DNA from: Paenibacillus ginsengihumi DSM 21568 | GTDB taxonomy: Bacteria; Bacillota; Bacilli; Paenibacillales; NBRC-103111 | Assembly: GCF_000380965.1 (NCBI RefSeq) | Contig: NZ_KB905601.1 | Span: 1 to 34,848, forward strand | Length of the DNA: 34,848 bases | Direction of reading: 5' to 3' | Shown here: positions 7,617 through 16,296 of the stretch, in pieces | Numbering within the stretch: the first letter of the stretch is position 1 | How the letters are laid out: every line of letters starts with the position of its first letter | The notes under the pieces: generated by a model | What the model saw: only the letters and a program-made list of their open reading frames with translations | Told to the model about the DNA's origin: nothing | Database searches by the model: none | Translations under genes and position numbers: made by a program

Positions 7617-8321
7617 TTATCGCTGAACCCCGGCTGCCATTGCCGTCTTCGTCAGCAGCCCGTGCAGCATCCGATGCGACTCCCGGCTGCGCCCGCACGC
7701 TTCGCGGATGGCCGATGCGGACTGGACGAACGGCCCCGGCTCCGTCAGCTCGCTTTCCCATTCCGTGAGCATCCGGCCGATGCAGGAGGGCGTCGCCTCC
7801 AGGTGAAACTGAAGGGCGAGAACATGATCGCTGTACGCGAAAGCCTGCTCGCCGCAGCCCTCGGAGCGGGCCAGCCTGACTGCCCCATGCGGCAAATCGT
7901 AGGTATCCGCATGCCATTGAAACGAGTAAAACCGCTCGGGCATGCCTTCAAACAGCGGGTGCTTCTCCGTCGTGCGGGCGATCGGATGCCAGCCGATTTC
8001 CTTGTGCTTGTGCCGGTATACGCGGCCGCCGAGCACATCCGCCAGCATTTGCGCCCCCAGGCAAATGCCGAGCACGCCGATCTCCCGCCGGATCGCCTGC
8101 TCGACCCAGCGCTTCTCCGCCTTCAGCCACGGGCATTCCGCTTCATCGTATACGCTCATCGGCCCGCCCATAATGACCAGCAGCTCCGTCTGCTCCAGCC
8201 ATTCCGCGCGCACGCCTGCGGAAGGATCGGCCACTGTAAGACGATGCCCGTTCAGCGCGGCCCACTGCGCGATCGCCTGCGGGTCGTCGAAATCAAAATG
8301 TTTGAATGCCAGGATGTTCAA
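7617..8321 (-). CDS. Class I glutamine amidotransferase (GMP-synthase-like)
   Basis: This encodes 234 residues from a TTG start, with GGAGGGG six bases upstream; the in-frame ATG at 8360 lies inside the promoter palindrome and before that site. The catalytic triad is present: nucleophile C87 in VLGICLGAQ, and H173 and E175 in ALQFHLEAT. An oxyanion strand VIMGGPMSVYDE is at about 49-60. These stand-alone GATase1 proteins release ammonia from glutamine or hydrolyse gamma-glutamyl compounds such as gamma-glutamyl amines. No partner synthase is adjacent, so the substrate is unknown. The C-terminal tail of about 40 residues past the GATase core is variable. Confidence 0.9.
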   Translation of the reverse strand: MNILAFKHFDFDDPQAIAQWAALNGHRLTVADPSAGVRAEWLEQTELLVIMGGPMSVYDEAECPWLKAEKRWVEQAIRREIGVLGICLGAQMLADVLGGRVYRHKHKEIGWHPIARTTEKHPLFEGMPERFYSFQWHADTYDLPHGAVRLARSEGCGEQAFAYSDHVLALQFHLEATPSCIGRMLTEWESELTEPGPFVQSASAIREACGRSRESHRMLHGLLTKTAMAAGVQR

Positions 8322-8341
8322 GAGCAACCCCTCCAATCCTT

Positions 8342-8430
8342 GTGTAATATTATATAACACTAACGGTCACTATGATAACAAATTTTTTCATAGTTTTCGC
8401 AAAATGCGCCACCGCGTGTTATATTTACAC
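8342..8430 (-). promoter_or_regulatory. Twin palindromes over the GATase promoter
   Basis: Two related imperfect palindromes, at 8342-8360 and 8416-8430, both begin GTGT and end ACAC around an AT core. The first overlaps a TATAAT-like -10 box of the amidotransferase gene, with a weak -35 (TTATCA) 18 bases upstream. The pair looks like an operator for a dimeric regulator, which is not identified. Between them and the next repeat (8431-8535) I see no gene. Confidence 0.35.
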
Positions 8431-8535
8431 AAAGATTGAAAAAGGCCATTTCCTTCCAATAAGCAATTCGGGGAATTGAGAGTCACGAAATCTAACAAAG
8501 CATCTTCAGAGGTTGTTTCAGGGATAAGTGGGTGC

Positions 8536-8715
8536 GGTTTTAGCAGGCGGGGCAATCAACCATATTTGCGGCTCAATGTTGTAGAACGTGCAACATTTCG
8601 GGCGATGCTCCCGGGTTTGGAGTCAATCTCGCCCAAATTGTTGCACAAAATACTACATTCCCCTTCCTCTTGCACGAAAGACACGGAAAATGTTGTATTT
8701 TTTGCAGGATTCACC
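8536..8715 (-). repeat. R2 palindromic repeat, copy 1
   Basis: Read on the minus strand, this aligns over about 170 bases with the copy at 20958-21125, including AATCCTGCAAAAAAT, GTGCAACAATTTG and CATCGCCCGAAATGTTGCAC. The outer arms pair imperfectly (AAAATACAACATT with AATGTAGTATTTT). A second pair, GTGCAACA/TGTTGCAC, is perfect. It begins a few bases after the lacI-type gene stop and may form the end of that transcript. Short open frames inside it are probably not genes. Confidence 0.8.
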
Positions 8716-8718
8716 GCC

Positions 8719-9732
8719 TCATCGCGGGAACGAGGCCGCACAGGTTGACCCCCGGACGACCAGCTCCGGCCGGAGCACGATCCGCTGCCGGGCGGCATCG
8801 TCTTCGGTCAGCTTCTCGATCAGCAGCTGAAAAGCCTGCTTCCCCATGCCGGCGATCGGCTGCGCCACGGTCGTCAGCGGCGGGTCGGTTACCTCCGCCA
8901 AAATCGTATTGTCGAAGCCGACAATGGACAGCTCCTCGGGCACGCGAACCCCCAGCTCTTTGGCCCCCTGCATCGCGCCGATCGCCAGCAGGTCGTTGCA
9001 GCAGAACAGAGCCGTCGGCTTCTCCGGGCGGCCGAGCAAAGCGAGCGCAGCGCGCTTTCCTTCCTCCACCTTATGCTCGCAGATGACGATATCCGCATCG
9101 TCAAACGGAATTTGCCGTTCGGCCAGCGCCTGTTTGAAGCCGCGGAGCCGCTCCCGGCTGCTGCTCACCTTCCGATTCTCCGAGAGGACGGCCATGCGCC
9201 GGTGCCCCAATTCCGCCAAATGCCGTCCGGCCATCATGCCGCCAACGTAATCGTCGGCAACGACCGCATCGACGCTCAAGGCGTCATTTTCGCGGGAAAG
9301 CATGACGATGGGGACGTTTCTCGCCTCGAGGCCTGCCAGGATGTCCGGGTTATCGACGCCGGTGGCGATAATCATGCCGTCGACGCTCTTTTGCTCCAGC
9401 AGGGAAATGTAGCGCTCGACGCGCTCATCCTTGTTGTCCGTGCTGCAAATGATGACGCTGTAGCCGGACAGATGCGCCTGGTCCTCGATCGCTCTGGCGA
9501 CTTCGGCAAAGAAAGGGTTGGAGATATCCGGGATAAGCAGACCGAGCGTGTACGTTTTTTTGCCCATCAGGGCGGAGGCGATCACGCTGGGCTGGTAATT
9601 CAATTTTTTCATGATTTCAAAAATCTGCTCTCGCTTCTTGCTGCTCACTTTGCCTTTTCCGTTAATGGCATTGGAGACGGTGGCGATGGATACGCCCGCT
9701 TCCTTGGCTACGTCATATATGGTCGCTTTCAT
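8719..9732 (-). CDS. LacI-family transcriptional repressor, likely of the inositol operon
   Basis: This encodes 337 residues, normal for LacI/GalR proteins. The HTH is at residues 1-25 (MKATIYDVAKEAGVSIATVSNAIN), followed by the hinge helix (YQPSVIASALMGKKT) and a periplasmic-binding-protein-like effector domain (TLGLLIPDISNPFFAEVARAIE through VGFDNTILAEVTDPPLTTVAQP). The start at 9732 puts AGGGGA about seven bases upstream; the ATG at 9735 is also possible. It is the last gene of the iol cluster, 153 bases after iolB. Its likely operator, GTTAAGCGCTTAAC, occurs at the iolD promoter and before the GH105 gene. Assigning this repressor to those sites is an inference from location. Confidence 0.9.
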   Translation of the reverse strand: MKATIYDVAKEAGVSIATVSNAINGKGKVSSKKREQIFEIMKKLNYQPSVIASALMGKKTYTLGLLIPDISNPFFAEVARAIEDQAHLSGYSVIICSTDNKDERVERYISLLEQKSVDGMIIATGVDNPDILAGLEARNVPIVMLSRENDALSVDAVVADDYVGGMMAGRHLAELGHRRMAVLSENRKVSSSRERLRGFKQALAERQIPFDDADIVICEHKVEEGKRAALALLGRPEKPTALFCCNDLLAIGAMQGAKELGVRVPEELSIVGFDNTILAEVTDPPLTTVAQPIAGMGKQAFQLLIEKLTEDDAARQRIVLRPELVVRGSTCAASFPR

Positions 9733-9763
9733 CATCGTTCCCCTGATAAAATTACAAGCCTGT

Positions 9764-9840
9764 GACAAGCGAGTCCTTCTTCATCGGTCGTCACTTGCGG
9801 TATCGACAATTCAGGGGATGAACATGTCATCCCCTTTGCC
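9764..9840 (-). repeat. Degenerate R1 unit between iolB and lacI
   Basis: On the minus strand this carries the R1 core in altered form: GCAAGTGACGACCGATGA, then GTCAC and AGGC. The first hairpin has a different stem, AGGGGATGA/TCATCCCCT (9813-9821 with 9827-9835, loop of five). The position of the hairpin relative to the core is kept although the stem bases are not. It lies inside the transcription unit. Confidence 0.55.
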
Positions 9841-9885
9841 TGTAATTATGAGCGGTTAAGCGGCATTTTGCAAGCTTGCTGTCCT

Positions 9886-10701
9886 TCACTTCCGGTTAGG
9901 CTGCATCAGCCATTCGTGGTCGGGATCGTTGCGGAACTTCCAGGTGCGGCTCGGCCCGGCCATGACATTCAAATAGTACACATCGTAGCCGGGGGGCGCG
10001 GATACCGGATGATAGCCCCGCGGCACGAGCACGGCCTCGCTGTCCTTGACGATCAGCGTTTCGTCCAGGGAGCGGTCGTCGGTATATACCCGCTGCACGG
10101 CAAAGCCCTGCTGCGGCGCGATTCGATAATAGTACGTCTCCTCCAGCAGCGATTCCTCCGGCAGGGCGTCCCTGTCATGCTTGTGGGGCGGATAGCTGGA
10201 CCAGTGGCCGCCCGGCGTGAACACCTCGACCACGAGAAGGCTGTCCGCCGGCTCCTGCTCCGGCAAAATATTGTGAATGCGCCGCTCCATGCTGCCGGAG
10301 CCGCGAATTTCCGTGCCGACCTGCTCCGGCGCGATCAGCCGGGCCTCATGGCCCCCGCGTCCGGGCGCGGAGCAAACCGCCAGCTCCGCATCGACAAGCG
10401 CCTCTACCCGGTAACGCTCCCCGCTCGGGACATAGACGGAATACGGCGGCGTCTGCTCGAATACGCTCATGCGCCGGCCGATGTCCAGCCACTGCTCGCC
10501 GCCGGCAAACGCATTCGCCCTGCCGCTCAAGAGCACCAGGCAAACTTCGCGGTCGTCGGTATGGCGTTCCAAAGCTTGCCCCGCCGTCAGCCGGACCACT
10601 TCAAAGCCGACGTACGTCCACCCTGCCGACTCCGGCGTAATCGAAAGGATCGTGCCGTCCGGACCGGCGGGCAGCTTGGGCTTGACGATAAGCTGTGCCA
10701 T
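9886..10701 (-). CDS. iolB: 5-deoxy-glucuronate isomerase
   Basis: This is a 271-residue cupin-fold enzyme converting 5-deoxy-D-glucuronate to 5-dehydro-2-deoxy-D-gluconate in myo-inositol breakdown. IolB features are SAGWTYVGFEVVRL, HTDDREVCLVLLSG, and the metal-binding histidines of SSYPPHKHDRDALPEESLLEETYYYR. It ends with VMAGPSRTWKFRNDPDHEWL, characteristic of the family. A GGAGGGA site lies ahead of the ATG. It follows iolG after 108 bases, a gap that holds a GCCGCCG/CGGCGGC stem, and precedes the LacI-type gene. Confidence 0.97.
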   Translation of the reverse strand: MAQLIVKPKLPAGPDGTILSITPESAGWTYVGFEVVRLTAGQALERHTDDREVCLVLLSGRANAFAGGEQWLDIGRRMSVFEQTPPYSVYVPSGERYRVEALVDAELAVCSAPGRGGHEARLIAPEQVGTEIRGSGSMERRIHNILPEQEPADSLLVVEVFTPGGHWSSYPPHKHDRDALPEESLLEETYYYRIAPQQGFAVQRVYTDDRSLDETLIVKDSEAVLVPRGYHPVSAPPGYDVYYLNVMAGPSRTWKFRNDPDHEWLMQPNRK

Positions 10702-10809
10702 GCGATATTCCCTCCTTAAAAATGCCGCCGACCAGTAGCTGACGCCTTCGGTGCCGGCTGCCGGCGGCGGTTGAAGAAATCGGGTTTCCGAATAATGGGA
10801 ATTACCCCG

Positions 10810-11850
10810 TCAGATTGGAGCATACTCCCGGCGCAATTCGTCCAGCTCGCTGAGCTTGACAGCCCGCTGCAGCTTGCAGGACAGCTTGGCGGCAAGCGCG
10901 ATTCTCTCCGCCTGCAGCCCGTCCTCGCCGCTGACCGGCACCGGCGCGCCGCTGAGCAGGCTGTCGATGAACTGCTGCGCTTCCTCCACATAAGCCTGGG
11001 CATAGCGCTCCAGGAAAAAATGCAGCGGCTTGTCGTACGCGATGCCTTCCGCCGTGCTGATCACCGCCGTATTCGGGTGATCGTTGGCCGTCGCCACGCT
11101 GCCTTTCGAGCCGAATACCTCGACCCGCTGGTCATAACCGTACACGGCCCGGCGGCTGTTGTCGATGACGCCGAGCGCTCCGTTTGCGAATCTCAGCGTG
11201 ATCAGCGCCGTATCGATATCGCCGCATTCGGCGAATACCGGGTCGATCAGCACACTGCCCTGCGCGTACACTTCGACGACCTCGCTGCCCGACACGTAGC
11301 GGGCCATATCGAAATCGTGGATCGCCATGTCCATGAACAGGCCGCCGGAGCGCTCGATGTATTCCTTCGGCGGCGGGCCCGGATCGCGCGACGTAATCTT
11401 GATGATATGCGGCTCGCCGATCGCGCCGCCGGCCACATGCTCCCTCACGCGCCTGAAATTATGGTCGAACCGCCGGTTGAAGCCGACCTGCAGCTTCACG
11501 CCCGCCTGTCTTACCGCCGCGAGCGCTTCCTCCGTTTGCCCGATATCCATGCTGATCGGCTTTTCGCAAAAAATATGCTTGCCGGCCTGCGCCGCCTGCT
11601 TGATGAGCGGGACATGCGTATCGGTGGAAGAGCAGATGAATACCGCGTCGATCTCCGGATGGTTAATGATCTCGGCGCTGTCCTGCGCGAGCAGGCCGAT
11701 CCCCCGTTCCGCCGCCCAAGCTTCCAGCTCGGCTCCGGCATACAGATCGCTGATCGCCGCGATTCGCGCATGCGGATGGCGAAGCAGGTTGTCGGCGTGG
11801 ATTTTGCCGATGCGGCCTGCGCCGATCACCCCGATTGTGATCTTGTTCAT
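10810..11850 (-). CDS. iolG: Inositol 2-dehydrogenase
   Basis: This encodes 346 residues of a Gfo/Idh/MocA oxidoreductase that oxidises myo-inositol with NAD to 2-keto-myo-inositol. The Rossmann start [21 protein letters not shown] is followed by catalytic K97 in FCEKPIS and by D174 and H178 in MDMAIHD, matching the Lys-Asp-His triad of inositol dehydrogenase. The start at 11850 overlaps the iolJ stop by four bases (ATGA), indicating translational coupling; a longer open frame to 12006 is only the iolJ shadow. Related Idh enzymes act on scyllo- or chiro-inositol, so exact specificity is not certain. Confidence 0.92.
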   Translation of the reverse strand: MNKITIGVIGAGRIGKIHADNLLRHPHARIAAISDLYAGAELEAWAAERGIGLLAQDSAEIINHPEIDAVFICSSTDTHVPLIKQAAQAGKHIFCEKPISMDIGQTEEALAAVRQAGVKLQVGFNRRFDHNFRRVREHVAGGAIGEPHIIKITSRDPGPPPKEYIERSGGLFMDMAIHDFDMARYVSGSEVVEVYAQGSVLIDPVFAECGDIDTALITLRFANGALGVIDNSRRAVYGYDQRVEVFGSKGSVATANDHPNTAVISTAEGIAYDKPLHFFLERYAQAYVEEAQQFIDSLLSGAPVPVSGEDGLQAERIALAAKLSCKLQRAVKLSELDELRREYAPI

Positions 11851-12728
11851 CGCTGCTGTGCCTCCTGTTTCTTTCCCGAGCTGCCGAACAGGCGCATTTT
11901 CGCTTTCACTGCCGCCTTGATGGCCTCCCGCGCCGGAATCAAATAATGTCTCGGATCGTACGCTTCCGGATGGTCCTGAAGATACGCTCGAATCGCCGCC
12001 GTGCACGCCATCTGGTTGCCGGTGTTGACGTTAATCTTGGCGGTGCCCAGCGAGATGGCTTGCCGAATCTCCTCGTCCGGCAAGCCGCTTCCGCCGTGCA
12101 GGACGAGCGGCAGCCCGGTGAGCCGCTGAATCTCGCCCATCCGCTCGAAGCCGAGCCTCGGCTGGCCGCGATACGGCCCGTGCACCGAGCCGAGCGCGGG
12201 CGCCAGGCAGTCGATGCCCGTCTCCCGGACGAGCCGGACGCATTCCTCGGGAACCGCGTACATCGCCTCCGCTTCCTCGACGACGAGATCGTCCTCGCGC
12301 CCCGTAATCCGGCCGAGCTCCGCCTCGACGGACGCGCCGAGCGCGTGAGCCGCCTCCGTCACCCGGGCCGTTACGGCAATATTGCGCTCCAGCTCGTGGT
12401 GCGAGGCGTCGATCATGACCGAGGTGAAGCCTGCGTGCAGCGCGCGAAGGCAGACGTCGTACGTCGAGCCGTGATCGAGGTGGAGCGCAACCGGAACGCT
12501 GATTTCGTCGTATTCGATCAGCCCTTTCACCATTTCCGCAATAGTGCGGAGCCCGCCCATGTAAGAAATATAAGCTTCGCTGACCCCGAGAATGACGGGG
12601 GCCTGCTCCTCCTCCGCCGCCTGCAAAATCGCCTGCGTAAACTCCAGATTGTTCAGGTTGAACTGCCCGACGGCATAGCGTCCTTCGAGCGCCCGGTTCA
12701 ACATCGCCGACATGCTTACAAGTGTCAT
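11847..12728 (-). CDS. iolJ: 6-phospho-5-dehydro-2-deoxy-D-gluconate aldolase
   Basis: This encodes 293 residues of a class II zinc aldolase of the fructose-bisphosphate aldolase family. It would split the phosphorylated intermediate into dihydroxyacetone phosphate and malonate semialdehyde. Visible signatures are [17 protein letters not shown] (catalytic D85, zinc H86), [22 protein letters not shown] and [13 protein letters not shown], with the phosphate-binding INVNTG. Inositol context decides IolJ rather than glycolytic FbaA. A GGAGGGA site precedes the ATG, 39 bases after iolA. Confidence 0.93.
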   Translation of the reverse strand: MTLVSMSAMLNRALEGRYAVGQFNLNNLEFTQAILQAAEEEQAPVILGVSEAYISYMGGLRTIAEMVKGLIEYDEISVPVALHLDHGSTYDVCLRALHAGFTSVMIDASHHELERNIAVTARVTEAAHALGASVEAELGRITGREDDLVVEEAEAMYAVPEECVRLVRETGIDCLAPALGSVHGPYRGQPRLGFERMGEIQRLTGLPLVLHGGSGLPDEEIRQAISLGTAKINVNTGNQMACTAAIRAYLQDHPEAYDPRHYLIPAREAIKAAVKAKMRLFGSSGKKQEAQQR

Positions 12729-12767
12729 GCCTTAAGGTCCCTCCGCCTATCGGTGCAGGCGCCGCCG

Positions 12768-14213
12768 TTACCAGCGGGCCGTCACCATTTTTTTGCGCGT
12801 GTAAAATTCGACGCCGTCCGTGCCGTTGGCATGCAGATCGCCGTAGAACGATTTTTTCCAGCCGGAGAACGGGAAGAACGCCATCGGGGCCGGTACGCCC
12901 AGGTTGATGCCGAGCATGCCGGCGTCGATCGTCTCGCGGAACTGCCGCATCGCCGCGCCGCTCTTCGTAAACAGGCAGGCGCCGTTGGCGAATTCCGAGC
13001 GGTTCGCCAGCTCGATCGCTTCCTCCAGCGTCGCTGCGCGGGCGATGGACAGGACCGGGGCGAAAATTTCATCCTGCCATATTTTCATGCCGCACTGCAC
13101 CTGGTCGAACAGCGTCGGGCCAACAAAATAGCCCCGGCCTTCCGCCGCCGCATCCTTTCGGCCGTCGCGGACGAGCAGCGCGCCTTCCTTTTCCCCGATA
13201 TCGATATAGCTCAGCGTCCGCTCCTTATGCGACGCGCGGATGACCGGCCCCAGGAAGACGCCTTCCTCCATGCCATTGCCGATCTTGATCCGGTCCGCCG
13301 CCTCCGTCAGCCTGCGCACCAGCTCGTCGCCGATGTCGCCGACGGCGACGACGACGGAGCAGGCCATGCAGCGCTCGCCGGCGGAGCCGAACGCGGCATT
13401 GATAATCTCTTTGACCGCCAGATCGAGGTCGGCGTCCGGCATGACGATGGAATGGTTCTTCGCCCCGGCCAGCGCCTGGACGCGCTTCCCGTGTGCGGAC
13501 GCCGTCTTGTACACGTACTCCGCGACCGGCTGCGAGCCGACGAAGGAGATGGCGGCGATGTCGGGATGCTCAAGCAGGCCGTTCACGACGTCATGGGCGC
13601 CGTGGACGATGTTCAGGACGCCTGCCGGAAGCCCCGCCTCGTGAAACAGCTCGGCCAGCCGGCCCGCAAGCAGCGGCGTGCGCTCGGACGGCTTCAGCAC
13701 GAACGTGTTGCCGCAGGCAATCGCCAGCGGGAACATCCAGCAGGGCACCATCATCGGGAAGTTGAAAGGCGTGATGCCGCAGGCAACGCCGATCGGATAG
13801 CGGTACATGCCGGACTCCAGATTGGTGGCGATATCGGGCAGCTGCCTGCCCATCATCAGATGCGGCGCGCCGGCGGCGAACTCGACGCATTCGATCCCGC
13901 GCTGCACTTCGCCGTATGCCTCGGTGTAGCTTTTGCCGTTCTCCTGCGTCACGAGCCGGGCCAGCTCGTCCCAATGCTGCACAAGCAGCTGCTGGAATTT
14001 GAACAAAATGCGGGCCCGGCGCGGCACCGGCGTGCGGCTCCACGTCTTGAACGCTTCTTTGGCGGTCTGCACGGCGGCGTCCACATCCTCTCGGGCCGAC
14101 AAAGGCACGGAGGCGAGACTCTCTTCGGTGGCGGGGTTGTATACGGTCTCGCTGCGGTCTGTGTGCGCGGCGACCCATTGTCCGCCGATCCAGTTTTTCA
14201 ACATTTGCGTCAT
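12768..14213 (-). CDS. iolA: Methylmalonate/malonate-semialdehyde dehydrogenase (CoA-acylating)
   Basis: This encodes 481 residues. It converts malonate semialdehyde, NAD and CoA to acetyl-CoA, CO2 and NADH, the last iol step. The aldehyde dehydrogenase fold is visible: [38 protein letters not shown] and nucleophile C282 in AGERCMACS. The segment ALAGAKNH replaces the glutamate general base of hydrolytic ALDHs, as expected for CoA-dependent members. The start at 14213 has AGAGAGGG nine bases upstream; an earlier in-frame ATG (14234) precedes that site. A 121-base gap to iolC holds a GACGGCCG/CGGCCGTC inverted repeat with internal pairing. Confidence 0.96.
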   Translation of the reverse strand: MTQMLKNWIGGQWVAAHTDRSETVYNPATEESLASVPLSAREDVDAAVQTAKEAFKTWSRTPVPRRARILFKFQQLLVQHWDELARLVTQENGKSYTEAYGEVQRGIECVEFAAGAPHLMMGRQLPDIATNLESGMYRYPIGVACGITPFNFPMMVPCWMFPLAIACGNTFVLKPSERTPLLAGRLAELFHEAGLPAGVLNIVHGAHDVVNGLLEHPDIAAISFVGSQPVAEYVYKTASAHGKRVQALAGAKNHSIVMPDADLDLAVKEIINAAFGSAGERCMACSVVVAVGDIGDELVRRLTEAADRIKIGNGMEEGVFLGPVIRASHKERTLSYIDIGEKEGALLVRDGRKDAAAEGRGYFVGPTLFDQVQCGMKIWQDEIFAPVLSIARAATLEEAIELANRSEFANGACLFTKSGAAMRQFRETIDAGMLGINLGVPAPMAFFPFSGWKKSFYGDLHANGTDGVEFYTRKKMVTARW

Positions 14214-14334
14214 GGTGAACAACCCTCTCTGCATAGATTGGAGGCCAGTGACGGCCGATGCTTTCCGAGCATTCGAAGCCCATGCACAGCGGCCGTCCGC
14301 TGCGGCTATGGGACATGCTTGCCGGCGGCTGCCG

Positions 14335-15342
14335 TCAAACGACGATTTCTCCGCGCTCGCAGCGGTCGATATAATCGCGAACCTGCCCGGCGCTCGGCAT
14401 GGCGTCGGAGCAGCTGTGGCTGGAGATGACGATGCAGGCGGCGGCGCTGCCGAACTCCATGCTGCGCTCCAGCGTCCAGCCCTGCATCAGCCCGTACAGA
14501 AAGCCCGCCGCATAGGCGTCGCCCGCGCCGAACGTCTTGACGACTTTGGCCGGGAACGTTTTGGCGCGATGGCTTGCGCCGTCTTTCGTATAGGCGATCG
14601 AGCCGTCCTTGCCGTGCTTGATGATGACGATCTTCGCCGCATGCTCGAACCAGCGGCCCGCGGTCCACTCGTCGCTGCGGTCGGGATTGCGCTCGAACCG
14701 CTCCATCATGTCGAATTCCTCGCGCGTTCCGAGGATGACATCGCATTTTTCCGCCGCCAGATTGTAATACACCGCCGTTTCTTCTGCGGATGTCCAGGTG
14801 TACGGCCGATAATCCAGATCGAAGGCAATGGCGGTGCCATGCTTCTTCGCGTAGCGCAGCGCCTGGAACACCGCTTCCCGGGAAGGGCTGGCCGCAAGCG
14901 CCGTGCCGGAGATCAGCAGCAGCTTGGTGCGGGCGATCAGCTCCTCGCTCACTTCGCCCGGCTCCAGCTTCAGATCGGCGGCGTTATCGCGGTACATGAG
15001 GATGCTGCAGTCCGTCGGGCTTTTGATTTCCGTAAAAGCAAGCCCCGTCACGGCGCCGGTGCAGTCGGTGATCACGTTGCTTGTCTCGATGCCGTTTGTC
15101 GTCAAATAGTCGCGGATGAACCGGCCCATCTGATCGTCGGCGATTTTGCCGATAAAGGCGGCCGCAAGGCCCAGTCTGGACATGCCGATCGTTATGTTGG
15201 CGGGAGAGCCCCCCACATATTTCGTAAACGTGCTCGTCTGCTCCATCGGGCGATGAATTTCGTTGGCGTTCAAGTCGATGCACAGCCTGCCGATCGCCGT
15301 GAAATCGACGCTCCGGTTCTCCGGCAGTGAGAGATAGGTCAT
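14335..15342 (-). CDS. iolC: 5-dehydro-2-deoxygluconokinase
   Basis: This is a 335-residue PfkB/ribokinase-family kinase that phosphorylates 5-dehydro-2-deoxy-D-gluconate with ATP. The N-terminal signature [20 protein letters not shown] and [18 protein letters not shown] is typical of IolC. The C-terminal anion-hole motif [12 protein letters not shown] contains catalytic D275. [23 protein letters not shown] is also characteristic. The gene starts three bases after the iolE stop, with GGGGGTG as ribosome site, so it is tightly coupled to iolE. Confidence 0.96.
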   Translation of the reverse strand: MTYLSLPENRSVDFTAIGRLCIDLNANEIHRPMEQTSTFTKYVGGSPANITIGMSRLGLAAAFIGKIADDQMGRFIRDYLTTNGIETSNVITDCTGAVTGLAFTEIKSPTDCSILMYRDNAADLKLEPGEVSEELIARTKLLLISGTALAASPSREAVFQALRYAKKHGTAIAFDLDYRPYTWTSAEETAVYYNLAAEKCDVILGTREEFDMMERFERNPDRSDEWTAGRWFEHAAKIVIIKHGKDGSIAYTKDGASHRAKTFPAKVVKTFGAGDAYAAGFLYGLMQGWTLERSMEFGSAAACIVISSHSCSDAMPSAGQVRDYIDRCERGEIVV

Positions 15343-15345
15343 GGC

Positions 15346-16257
15346 TTACACCCCCGCTTTCGATTGAATGATGCTGTCGATATATTGCAATGCCCGGTTC
15401 GCGAATTCGTAGGGCGGGCAATTCGCCGGGTCCTGCTCGCCCTCCAGCATCGCCCAGCCGTCGTAGCCGCGGCTAAGCAATTCCCCGATAATCGGCTCGA
15501 AATCGAGATCGCCCGTGCCCGGCAAGGTAAAGACGCCCCTGCGGATGCAGGTGATAAAATCGGCCTGCTCCGCTCTCGCCTGCTCGAGCACCGCCGTGCG
15601 CACATCCTTCAGATGGATGTAGGCGATGCGGTCGTAATGCTTGCGCAGAACGTCCAGCGGATCGGCCCCTCCGTAATAGGCATGGCCGGTATCATAGAGC
15701 AGATACACCAGCTCGGGATCGGTCTGCTCCATCAGCCGGTCGATCTCTTCCGGCCGCTCCACCGCGGTGCCGCCGTGATGATGATAGGTCAGCTTCATGC
15801 CGTGCTCCCTGGCCATCGCTCCGGCGGCGTTGAGCCCTTCGGCCAAGCTTCGCCAGCCGGCCTCGTCCAGTCGCAGCACCTCCTTCTCGTGCGGCGTGCG
15901 GCGCGGGTCGAAATGCAGCGAGCCGCCGACCTCGCAGGTGCTGATGACGTCGCTCCCCATTTCTTTGAGGAAAAGAATATGATTCCGATATGCCTGAAGC
16001 TCCGCTTCGCGGTATGCGGGGTCGGAGAACAGCACGGACTTCCACTGCGAGACGAGCCTCAGCCCCCGCTTGCCGAGCTCCCGCTTCAGCACATCGATCT
16101 CGCGCGGATATTTCCGGCCCATCTCGGTTCCCGCAAGACCAAGCCGCTGCATGTCGTCCATAATCTGCTCGTAGGTCGTATCGTCCCCGTGCTCCTTGAC
16201 GTCCTCGCCGACCCAATTGATCGGATGCGCTCCGATGTGAAACGGTCGCTTAAGCAT
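15346..16257 (-). CDS. iolE: Inosose dehydratase
   Basis: This is a 303-residue TIM-barrel protein of the sugar isomerase/epimerase-like superfamily. It dehydrates 2-keto-myo-inositol to 3D-3,5/4-trihydroxycyclohexane-1,2-dione. IolE traits are the start FHIGAHPINWVGEDVKEHGDD, the metal-binding segments LTYHHHGGTAVE and LLYDTGHAYYGG, and IAYIHLKDVR. A strong AAGGAGG site lies nine bases before the ATG. It follows iolD after 39 bases. Confidence 0.96.
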   Translation of the reverse strand: MLKRPFHIGAHPINWVGEDVKEHGDDTTYEQIMDDMQRLGLAGTEMGRKYPREIDVLKRELGKRGLRLVSQWKSVLFSDPAYREAELQAYRNHILFLKEMGSDVISTCEVGGSLHFDPRRTPHEKEVLRLDEAGWRSLAEGLNAAGAMAREHGMKLTYHHHGGTAVERPEEIDRLMEQTDPELVYLLYDTGHAYYGGADPLDVLRKHYDRIAYIHLKDVRTAVLEQARAEQADFITCIRRGVFTLPGTGDLDFEPIIGELLSRGYDGWAMLEGEQDPANCPPYEFANRALQYIDSIIQSKAGV

Positions 16258-16296
16258 CGGTTCGTTCCTCCTTTTTGGCTCCCAGATCTGTTCCTG

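Noticed and set aside
11946-14429. Open frame of 827 codons on the plus strand opposite iolJ, iolA and iolC
   Set aside because: Antisense shadow. It crosses several true genes, lacks a ribosome site and has an R/H/D-rich composition with no recognisable motif.
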